Assembly (NCBI GenBank): GCA_007127695.1
Contig: SKYW01000260.1
Location: 1 to 12,504, forward strand
Length of the DNA: 12,504 bases
Origin: Balneolales bacterium
GTDB taxonomy: Bacteria > Bacteroidota > Rhodothermia > Balneolales > Natronogracilivirgulaceae
Direction: 5' to 3'
The first letter of the stretch is position 1, and each line of letters opens with the position of its first letter. The notes under the pieces were generated by a model that saw nothing but the letters and a program-made list of their open reading frames with translations, had not been told where the DNA came from and did no database searches. The position numbers and the translations under genes were made by a program. Shown one piece after another: positions 6,846 to 12,504 of this stretch.

Positions 6846-8369
6846 TCAGAATTGCAATGACGTCAGTGAAACGGCAAGCTCCCAGGCTTTGAGTATATCC
6901 ATGCCGAAAATCAGCCATGATACCACCGATGTGGAAACCAGGACATACAAGACATAGGTGGTCGTCATGTAGAGCGGGGATGTTGGATGAATCCGTCTCA
7001 TGTTGTACGCGGTTGTAAAGAAACTGATCACGGTTATGGCCAGGAAGATGCCTGTCATGATGATCGCGGTGAGAGCGACGGGAAGTGAGCGGAAAATAAT
7101 GACTCCTGCAGTTACGACAACCATATTCAGGTGCTGCGGCCAAAGCATGAATGTAGCGACCTGGGACATGTGAGCATGCTGACTGTTGGCAATTTGAACC
7201 CAGAAGATCTGAAATGACAGAATGACTGCCATGACCAGGAAAAAAAGAATGAAGAAAGCGGCTGGATGATTCCATTGGGCAGAAAAAACAGGGGTATAGT
7301 GAAGCAGGGCCTGTCTGGCAACGGGATCCAGGTAGATGTCTGCAACGGAATACCCCATGATGCCTGCCGCGAAGCATGATATCAGGAATACAGCAACAGC
7401 GTCACTGGCAAAGCGGATCCTTCTCAGGAGCACATCATTCACGAAGAAGTCGTAATTCAGGAAGAAACGGCTCACGGATTTGCGGTACAATGGATTTACC
7501 CGAAAGTATGCAGCATAGAGGACCCAGAAAATAAAGAGCAGGATCATGGCCGTATTCACCTTGTAATCAGACTGGTCAGGCGGGGGATTGGCGATACGGG
7601 CATCAGGAACCTGGTGGTAGAAGCGCGTTACACGTGCAATGTCATGTGCAGGAGCGGCATCGCTCATCGAGCTGTTGGCAGCAAACCAGTCTCTGTAGAA
7701 GTAAATGGGTGTTTCCCTGTGCCGATCCAATAATTGCAGTACATTTTGCAAGTCGCGCAAGTCCAGCCCGGGATCTTCCGGAGCATACAAAACACCGGCA
7801 AGATCAGGATTCTGTTTCAGCTGAATGGATAGTTGGGAGGCACTGCGGGTCATTAAAATGACACTGTCAAAAGGATACAGCGTCTGTCCCGACAAGGGAC
7901 GGGTGTCCAGTGTGAAAAGCCGGCGGCTTTCCAGGTAGGGTTCGGCCAGCAGCCCCAGCCTTTCGGGCAGGGTCCCATCCTTCCATTTTCCGTACGCAAA
8001 GAGACCAAAACCTTTAACGGAGGCATCATTTCTGTAGAAAGACATCAGGGAATCACTTCGCTGCCAATACCGGTATTTCTCCCTGTTCAGTCTATAGGGG
8101 ATAGGAAAATATTCAGGTACCATGACCATTACGGAGAAACCGGACTGGTGCAGGATTCGCCGTTGCTCTCCGCTCAGTATTTCCTCAACCAGCAACCAGT
8201 GGATACCCGCCTGTTCAAGGAAGGCGATTTCATCTGCCGTCAGGTCGCCGATCCCGGGTTCCTGGTATACAAGGCCAAAGGATCGGTTGGCCTGGGCTTC
8301 ATGAAACGGATGGAACAGCAGAATGGAGATGAACAGCAGCGCCGCCAGTATCCGGAATGAGTTGTACAT
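6846..8369 (-). CDS. Unidentified secreted-domain plus six-helix membrane protein
   Basis: I do not recognise this 507-residue protein with certainty. Residues 1-28 look like a signal peptide or signal anchor (FRILAALLFISILLF, then AQAN). A soluble domain follows (about 28-265), with alternating strand/helix pattern and phrases such as GLVYQEPGIGDLTADEIAF and AGIHWLLVEEIL, which suggest a TIM-barrel or glycoside-hydrolase-like fold; no catalytic residues can be assigned. The C-terminal half has about six hydrophobic segments: 271-289, 321-345, 368-391, 404-426, 428-453 and 466-490. The layout of the C-terminal part is loosely like DUF4271 membrane proteins of Bacteroidota, but that is a weak impression. 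ATG at 8369 has no Shine-Dalgarno. The gene is 8 nt behind an Lrp/AsnC regulator and so is probably cotranscribed with it. Confidence 0.8.
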   Translation of the reverse strand: MYNSFRILAALLFISILLFHPFHEAQANRSFGLVYQEPGIGDLTADEIAFLEQAGIHWLLVEEILSGEQRRILHQSGFSVMVMVPEYFPIPYRLNREKYRYWQRSDSLMSFYRNDASVKGFGLFAYGKWKDGTLPERLGLLAEPYLESRRLFTLDTRPLSGQTLYPFDSVILMTRSASQLSIQLKQNPDLAGVLYAPEDPGLDLRDLQNVLQLLDRHRETPIYFYRDWFAANSSMSDAAPAHDIARVTRFYHQVPDARIANPPPDQSDYKVNTAMILLFIFWVLYAAYFRVNPLYRKSVSRFFLNYDFFVNDVLLRRIRFASDAVAVFLISCFAAGIMGYSVADIYLDPVARQALLHYTPVFSAQWNHPAAFFILFFLVMAVILSFQIFWVQIANSQHAHMSQVATFMLWPQHLNMVVVTAGVIIFRSLPVALTAIIMTGIFLAITVISFFTTAYNMRRIHPTSPLYMTTTYVLYVLVSTSVVSWLIFGMDILKAWELAVSLTSLQF

Positions 8370-8377
8370 GAAAAGGA

Positions 8378-8857
8378 TCAGGCTTTGGACGGTACCCGGT
8401 CAGATTCCAGTGGTATCTCCCGCGTTTGCTTGAATGAGGAGAGCACAATATTGGATCTTGTTTTTTTCACACCATCCCATGACTGGATGCGGGACAGCAG
8501 CTTTTCCAGGGATTCCGTGTTTTTTGTCGTGATCTTGAGGATGTGGGATCCGTCCCCCGTGATGGAGTGACATTCCTGGATCTCAGGCTCAAGAATGGCC
8601 TGATCGACAAAAAAGGCATGGAAACTTGAATTGTCGATTTCGACAAAGATAAACGCCACAATGTCAATGTTGAACTTTTTCGGGTTCAATACGGCATGAT
8701 AGCCGTCAATGAGCTTTTTTTCCTCAAGCTTGCGCATCCGTTCCGATACCGACGGAACAGACAGATTTACAATTTTCGCCAGTTTGTTCCTTTGTGCGCG
8801 CCCGTTTTGCTGCAGGTGCTTAAGAATGGCAATATCTATATCATCCAGTTGATGCAT
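8378..8857 (-). CDS. Lrp/AsnC-family transcriptional regulator
   Basis: The 159-residue protein has the two-domain Lrp architecture. An N-terminal winged helix-turn-helix runs about 4-60 (LDDIDIAILKHLQQNGRAQRNKLAKIVNLSVPSVSERMRKLEEKKLI, then GYHAVLNPKK). A RAM-type ligand-binding domain follows (about 66-142), including the GDGSHILKITTKNTESLEKLL stretch (101-121), where the GxGxxD-like turn for amino-acid binding is expected. Family members bind amino acids and often control their neighbour and themselves. It leads a probable two-gene leftward operon with the membrane protein. ATG at 8857 has only a distant AGGAC. A putative promoter with an inverted repeat lies upstream (8901-8932). The specific ligand is not predictable. 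Confidence 0.93.
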   Translation of the reverse strand: MHQLDDIDIAILKHLQQNGRAQRNKLAKIVNLSVPSVSERMRKLEEKKLIDGYHAVLNPKKFNIDIVAFIFVEIDNSSFHAFFVDQAILEPEIQECHSITGDGSHILKITTKNTESLEKLLSRIQSWDGVKKTRSNIVLSSFKQTREIPLESDRVPSKA

Positions 8858-8900
8858 TGTCCGTATGTCCTATGTGTTTCTAAACAAGTTGTGAATTTTT

Positions 8901-8932
8901 CAAAAGGTAACCTAAAAAAGTTAGGTAATCAA
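8901..8932 (-). promoter_or_regulatory. Candidate promoter of the Lrp operon
   Basis: On the minus strand TTG (8932-8930) is followed after 20 nt by TACCTTTTG (8909-8901), close to the Bacteroidota -33 TTG and -7 TAnnTTTG pattern with one extra T. Transcription would begin near 8895 and leave a leader of about 38 nt. The spacing is within the usual range; use is inferred. Confidence 0.4.
8910..8926. promoter_or_regulatory. Perfect inverted repeat, candidate operator of the Lrp operon
   Basis: ACCTAA (8910-8915) and TTAGGT (8921-8926) form a perfect 6-bp dyad around AAAAG. It lies exactly between the candidate -33 and -7 elements, where a bound repressor would block polymerase. AT-rich centred dyads are typical of Lrp-family sites, and self-repression is common in the family. 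Confidence 0.4.
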
Positions 8933-9018
8933 GGGGCGACAGGCTTTTCTTAAACGGCAACCGGGATCTCTTGAAACGATGTCCGCCAGCCGGGCAAAAG
9001 CAATCTGACAGGTTCCCC

Positions 9019-9043
9019 TTGAACGGGTTATGTCGTATCTTTG
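9019..9043 (+). promoter_or_regulatory. Candidate serS promoter
   Basis: TATCTTTG (9036-9043) matches TAnnTTTG in full, about 40 nt upstream of serS. The nearest TTG (9019-9021) is only 14 nt away, shorter than usual, so the -33 part is doubtful. Confidence 0.3.
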
Positions 9044-9083
9044 GCGACGATAGAATACGACTCATTTATGAAAAATTTGTGAC

Positions 9084-10364
9084 ATGTTAGAAATTCAACG
9101 AATTCGTCAGCATCCTGACAAGGTCAAAGAGGCCATGAAAGCCAAGGGTGAAAAAGAGACCGATCTTGTGGACCAGGTGCTTGAGACGGATGAGCAGTGG
9201 CGAAAGACGGTCCACCAGCTCGACCAGCTCAGGAATGAGAGCAATACCCGTGCCAAACAGATCGGTGTATTGATGGGTCAGGGCAAGAAGGAAGAGGCCC
9301 GGAACGTGATTCGTGAAACGGGTGAGATGAAGCAGGAAGTCAAACAGCTTGAGGAGCAGGTACGTGGACTGCTCAGGAAGCGGGATGATCTGTTGTTGAA
9401 GATACCGAACATCGCCCATGGTTCGGTTCCGGTTACAAAAGACCCGTCAGGGAATGAAGTGGTGCATACCCGGGGGAAGCCCCTTGAGACCGATGATGAC
9501 CGGTACAAGCCTCACTGGGATCTGGTTTCCGATGGAGGGTGGATTGACTTTGAGCGCGGGGCAAAGGTGACTTCGGCAGGGTTTCCGTTCTATATCGGTC
9601 CGGCCGCGCGCCTTCAGCGGGCACTGATCCAGTTTTTCATCGACAAGGCCGTTGAAAAGGGATACGTGGAGATGATGGCTCCCTATTTTGTGAATGAGCA
9701 TTCCGCACGTGGCACCGGCCAGATCCCCGACAAGGAGGACATGATGTATGTGATTCCCCGTGACGGGTATTTCGCCATACCCACTGCGGAGGTGCCGGTG
9801 ACCAATTTCCATCGGGATGAGGTTCTGAAGGCCGATGCGCTTCCGCTCCGCTATGTCTGTTACACGCCCTGCTGGCGCAGGGAGGCCGGGTCGCACGGCA
9901 GCGATGTGCGTGGATTGAACCGGCTGCATCAGTTTGACAAGGTCGAGCTGGTAAAACTGGTCCGTCCCGATACCTCGTATGAAGAGCTGGAGTCGCTCAG
10001 GCGTGATGCCGAGGAGTTGCTGGAAGCCCTGGAGCTTCCGTACCGGACCCTGCTGATGGGCACAGCTGACATGGGATTCACGCAGAGCAAAAAGTACGAC
10101 CTGGAGGTATGGAGCCCCGGTCAGAAAAAATGGCTGGAAGTAAGTTCATGTTCAAATTTCGAGGACTATCAGGCCAGGCGCATGATGATCCGGCACAAAA
10201 AGGACGACGGGAAAACCGAGATAGTGCATACGCTGAATGGCAGCGGGCTCGCCCTGCCAAGGGTCATGGCGGCATTCCTGGAAACGCATCAGCAGCAGGA
10301 TGGTTCTGTGGTGATTCCCGAAGCGCTGCAGCCATGGATTCACACGGATCGGCTGGAACTTTAG
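9084..10364 (+). CDS. serS: Seryl-tRNA synthetase
   Basis: SerRS, a class II synthetase, activates serine with ATP and charges tRNA-Ser and tRNA-Sec in the cytoplasm. The N-terminal coiled-coil arm, which binds the tRNA long variable arm, covers about 28-107 and is charged and heptad-like. Class II motif 1 lies around 165-202 (SAGFPFYIGPAARLQRALI...). The serine pocket TAE is in AIPTAEVPVTN (231-241). Motif 2 is CWRREAGSHGSDVRGLNRLHQFDKVE (263-288). Motif 3 is NGSGLALPRVMAAFLE (385-400). Length 426 is normal. ATG 9084 begins at the conserved MLEIQRIRQHPDKV opening. It is convergent with dusB, with 21 nt between the two stop codons. Confidence 0.97.
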   Translation: MLEIQRIRQHPDKVKEAMKAKGEKETDLVDQVLETDEQWRKTVHQLDQLRNESNTRAKQIGVLMGQGKKEEARNVIRETGEMKQEVKQLEEQVRGLLRKRDDLLLKIPNIAHGSVPVTKDPSGNEVVHTRGKPLETDDDRYKPHWDLVSDGGWIDFERGAKVTSAGFPFYIGPAARLQRALIQFFIDKAVEKGYVEMMAPYFVNEHSARGTGQIPDKEDMMYVIPRDGYFAIPTAEVPVTNFHRDEVLKADALPLRYVCYTPCWRREAGSHGSDVRGLNRLHQFDKVELVKLVRPDTSYEELESLRRDAEELLEALELPYRTLLMGTADMGFTQSKKYDLEVWSPGQKKWLEVSSCSNFEDYQARRMMIRHKKDDGKTEIVHTLNGSGLALPRVMAAFLETHQQQDGSVVIPEALQPWIHTDRLEL

Positions 10365-10370
10365 TTCGGA

Positions 10371-10387
10371 CGTTTTGAAACGCGTTT
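10371..10387. repeat. Overlapping short palindromes between serS and dusB
   Basis: CGTTT-TG-AAACG (10371-10382) overlaps the perfect palindrome AAACGCGTTT (10378-10387), which enters the dusB stop codon. They are the only dyads in the 21-nt convergent gap. Stems are short, so a bidirectional terminator role is only a possibility. Confidence 0.2.
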
Positions 10388-11507
10388 ACACCGCTATCCG
10401 TGTCTCAGGTTCCTCACGGAAGTTGAGCAGCAGCTCCAGGATATCCTCCATGCACTCTTTCTCCATGATTTCCATCCGCAGGTATTTGCCATTTCGGATG
10501 CCCTTGATGTAGTTGCCGTAGTGCTTTTTCATCATGATCACCCCGAAGCGCTCTCCATGATGTTCTACGGAAGCACGCAACTGCCGGGCGCACATCTGCA
10601 TGCGTTGTTCGACCGTGGGGACGGGCAGCAGTTCACCGGTATCCAGGTAGTGATGGATGTCACGGAATATCCACGGGTTCCCGATGGCAGCACGTCCGAT
10701 CATGATGCCATCCACACCGCTCTCTTCAAACAGGTACCGCGCATGTTCCGGCGTGGTGATGTCGCCGTTGGCAATGACGGGAATGTGGAGTCCGGGAGTT
10801 TCCTTGAGGTATTTGAAGTATTCCCAGCGCGCCTCCCCCTTGTAGCCCTGACTGCGGGTCCGGGCATGAACAGTGAGAGCTTTAACGCCGGCGGACTGCA
10901 GCATGAGCGCCACTTCCCGAATGCGGATGGTCTTGTCATCCCATCCCAGCCGGGTCTTGACGGTTACGGGCAGCGACGTGGCGTCCACCACCGTGCCGGC
11001 CATCCGCTCCATCATGCCGATATCTCTCAAGCAGGCCGAACCGGCATTCTTTTTGACCACTTTGTAAACGGGACATCCAAAATTGATATCAACCAGATCC
11101 GGATTGTTGGCCTCGGCGATTTTGGCAGCTCCATGCATGGCTTCCTCGCGTCCGCCGAAAATCTGTATGCCAAGCGGTCGTTCCGATTCCTCAAAAGCCA
11201 TTTTGTGCTTTGAGGCGCCGGAGTCGCGTATGATGGCTTCGGAACTGATGAATTCCGTGTAAACCACATCAGCGCCCTGCTCGCGGCACATTTGGCGGAA
11301 CGGGGAGTCGCTTACATCCTCCATGGGAGCGAGTACGACACATTTGCTGCCCGGAATGAGTACCGGCAGTCCGGAGTCAGTCCGGCCGGAAGCGGCAGGC
11401 GCACCTGGTGCAAGATGGTGAGGTTTACGGATCACAATACGATCTTCGGGATGGAATGACTGGGTCTGCTGTATGTCAGCGGTTGGGATAGAGGGTATTC
11501 CACTCAA
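10386..11507 (-). CDS. dusB: tRNA-dihydrouridine synthase DusB
   Basis: Dus enzymes use FMN and NADPH to reduce uridines in the tRNA D-loop. The TIM barrel starts at VVLAPMEDVSDSPFRQMC (57-74), whose APMEDVSD form is the one I recall from Bacteroidota DusB. YTEFISSEAIIRD (83-95), IQIFGG (114-119) and DINFGCPVYKVVKKNAGS (140-157) follow, with the catalytic Cys145 in GCP. VKTRLGWDD (183-191), VHARTRSQGYKGEARW (213-228), ANGDITTPEHA (246-256) and MIGRAAIGNPW (269-279) complete FMN and tRNA contacts. The longest frame uses TTG 11507, with AGGAG only 2 nt upstream, too close for a good site. That gives about 50 residues before the barrel, more than the family's usual 10-15. A GTG at 11435 (residue 25) is an alternative. 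Function is firm, the start is not. Confidence 0.93.
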   Translation of the reverse strand: MSGIPSIPTADIQQTQSFHPEDRIVIRKPHHLAPGAPAASGRTDSGLPVLIPGSKCVVLAPMEDVSDSPFRQMCREQGADVVYTEFISSEAIIRDSGASKHKMAFEESERPLGIQIFGGREEAMHGAAKIAEANNPDLVDINFGCPVYKVVKKNAGSACLRDIGMMERMAGTVVDATSLPVTVKTRLGWDDKTIRIREVALMLQSAGVKALTVHARTRSQGYKGEARWEYFKYLKETPGLHIPVIANGDITTPEHARYLFEESGVDGIMIGRAAIGNPWIFRDIHHYLDTGELLPVPTVEQRMQMCARQLRASVEHHGERFGVIMMKKHYGNYIKGIRNGKYLRMEIMEKECMEDILELLLNFREEPETRIAV

Positions 11508-11583
11508 GACTCCTAAACTACAGATTTTTCAGGAAAAAAAGTAGGACACTCCTGGATCGCTTCGGGATTCTTAATAGAGATTT

Positions 11584-11606
11584 CACACTATATTCGTTAT
11601 ATTGTG
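11584..11606. promoter_or_regulatory. Imperfect inverted repeat upstream of fbaB
   Basis: CACA-CT-ATAT (11584-11593) mirrors ATATTGTG (11599-11606) across TCGTT, with a CT bulge in the left arm. Its arms (TCACA ... TGTGC) and AT-rich core look operator-like, but no specific regulator can be named. Confidence 0.25.
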
Positions 11607-11704
11607 CAGATATAGGATAACATAGGACCAAGTGTTTCTAATACACTATAAAACATGCAGATATCAACTGCATTCTGTTTGGAATACATTCAATAATACC
11701 AGTT

Positions 11705-11710
11705 AGGAGG
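11705..11710 (+). promoter_or_regulatory. Strong Shine-Dalgarno of fbaB
   Basis: AGGAGG sits 7 nt before ATG 11718, an ideal spacing. It is the only well-placed consensus ribosome site in the window, and it fixes the start of fbaB. Confidence 0.8.
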
Positions 11711-11717
11711 TATACAT

Positions 11718-12504
11718 ATGTCAGTAGCAACTAAAAACATCTATGAGTTGCTTGGTGATGAGGCGGACAGCCTGCTTAATCACGAGTGCAAAACCATTTC
11801 TAAAGATCAACTGCACATCCCGGGAAGTGACTTTATTGACACCGTGTGGAGCCCCTCAAACCGCAACAACAGGGTGCTTGCCAATCTGCAGCGTCTGTTT
11901 GACAACGGCCGGCTCGGTGGGACAGGTTATCTTTCGATTTTGCCAGTGGATCAGGGCATTGAGCACTCAGGTGGTGCTTCGTTTGCCAAAAATCCCATCT
12001 ATTTTGACCCGGAGAATATCGTCAAGCTCGCCCATGAGGGTGGCTGCAACGCCGTTGCTTCCACCTATGGCGTCCTTGGTGCCGTTTCAAGAAAATATGC
12101 GCACAAGATCCCCTTTATTGTGAAGATCAACCATAACGAGCTGCTTACCTACCCGAATCAGTTCGACCAGATCATGTTCGGTACGATCGATGATGCCTAC
12201 AACATGGGTGCGGCTGCTGTGGGAGCGACCATTTACTTCGGATCCGATAACGCAACCCGCCAGATCGTGGAAGTGGCCGAGGCGTTTGCCTATGCCCATG
12301 AGCTGGGAATGGCTACCATTCTGTGGTGCTACACCCGCAACAACGCGTTCAAGGTCGACGGAACGGATTATCACGTGGCGGCTGACCTTACCGGACAGGC
12401 CAACCACCTTGGCGTGACCATCCAGGCCGATATCATCAAGCAGAAGCTTCCGGAAGTCAACGGTGGCTACAAGGCGCTGAATGCCGGTGATTCCTCCTAT
12501 GGAA
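11718..12504 (+). CDS. fbaB: Class I fructose-bisphosphate aldolase, FbaB/DhnA type, 3' truncated by window
   Basis: The enzyme cleaves fructose-1,6-bisphosphate to DHAP and glyceraldehyde-3-phosphate, or runs in reverse, by a Schiff-base mechanism. The 262 visible residues match E. coli FbaB closely as I recall it: [24 protein letters not shown] (9-32), [23 protein letters not shown] (68-90), [29 protein letters not shown] (113-141), [14 protein letters not shown] (163-176), [21 protein letters not shown] (211-231) and [19 protein letters not shown] (237-255). The catalytic lysine is expected in the IKQK segment (Lys241 or Lys243). The family is about 350 residues, so roughly 90 remain beyond the window. 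The start is set by AGGAGG at 11705. It is divergent from dusB, and the strong ribosome site suggests high expression. Confidence 0.95.
   Translation, partial: MSVATKNIYELLGDEADSLLNHECKTISKDQLHIPGSDFIDTVWSPSNRNNRVLANLQRLFDNGRLGGTGYLSILPVDQGIEHSGGASFAKNPIYFDPENIVKLAHEGGCNAVASTYGVLGAVSRKYAHKIPFIVKINHNELLTYPNQFDQIMFGTIDDAYNMGAAAVGATIYFGSDNATRQIVEVAEAFAYAHELGMATILWCYTRNNAFKVDGTDYHVAADLTGQANHLGVTIQADIIKQKLPEVNGGYKALNAGDSSYG

Larger units (their letters stand above)
8858..9083. other. Divergent intergenic region between the Lrp gene and serS
   Basis: This 226-nt region carries candidate promoters for both directions and an operator-like inverted repeat, listed separately. On the plus strand a five-codon mini frame, ATG AAA AAT TTG TGA at 9068-9082, ends one base before the serS ATG. 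No T-box or other known leader motif for serS was recognised. Confidence 0.4.
11508..11717. other. Divergent intergenic region between dusB and fbaB
   Basis: This AT-rich 210-nt region has no gene. It holds an imperfect dyad at 11584-11606 and the fbaB ribosome site. The only -7-like match upstream of fbaB is TCTGTTTG (11674-11681), one mismatch from TAnnTTTG and without an obvious -33. Confidence 0.4.

Noticed and set aside
9011..9030. Possible tRNA T-arm-like or hairpin sequence before serS
   Set aside because: Only 3-4 bp pair and no cloverleaf can be built around it.
9068..9082. Five-codon mini frame (MKNL) ending one base before serS as a leader peptide
   Set aside because: It has no serine codons or attenuator structure, and such short frames arise by chance.
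10521..11213. A 230-codon open frame on the plus strand opposite dusB
   Set aside because: It lies wholly antisense to a clear DusB and shows no domain-like pattern; its length follows from the codon bias of dusB.

Overview
The window reads as ordinary chromosome from a member of the Bacteroidota/Balneolota/Rhodothermota branch (FCB group). No 16S or other decisive marker is present, so the phylum call is inference. It rests on four things: an AccD that has lost its four-cysteine zinc ribbon, a DUF3109-type cysteine-rich protein, a DusB with the APMEDVSD opening, and TAnnTTTG-like -7 elements upstream of genes that mostly lack Shine-Dalgarno sequences. Coding density is high, every intergenic gap is under 230 nt, and I see no mobile element, CRISPR array, rRNA or tRNA.

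Layout: the left edge (1-197) holds the tail of a MacB/FtsX-type ABC permease. A rightward run follows: tsaB (392-1267), accD (1312-2163), obg (2391-3368), dprA (3433-4590), a DUF3109-like gene (4667-5254) and rpoN (5251-6783, overlapping its neighbour by ATGA). Convergent to rpoN is a leftward pair: an Lrp/AsnC regulator (8857-8378) and, 8 nt behind it, a 507-residue secreted/membrane protein I cannot identify (8369-6846). serS (9084-10364) diverges from the regulator and converges on dusB (11507-10386). A class I FbaB-type fructose-bisphosphate aldolase starts at 11718 and runs off the right edge.

Functionally the window is mainly core information and central metabolism: tRNA modification (tsaB, dusB), tRNA charging (serS), ribosome/GTPase function (obg), DNA uptake/recombination (dprA), sigma-54 (rpoN), fatty-acid initiation (accD) and glycolysis/gluconeogenesis (fbaB). 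The least explained part is the lrp plus membrane-protein pair. Its putative promoter carries a perfect inverted repeat between the -33 and -7 elements, which suggests autoregulation.

I did not find a convincing new defence or mobile system. The points worth following up are the regulator/unknown-membrane-protein operon, the perfect hairpin against the DUF3109 start codon, the divergent Obg G4 motif, the insertion in TsaB, and the single strong Shine-Dalgarno in front of fbaB.
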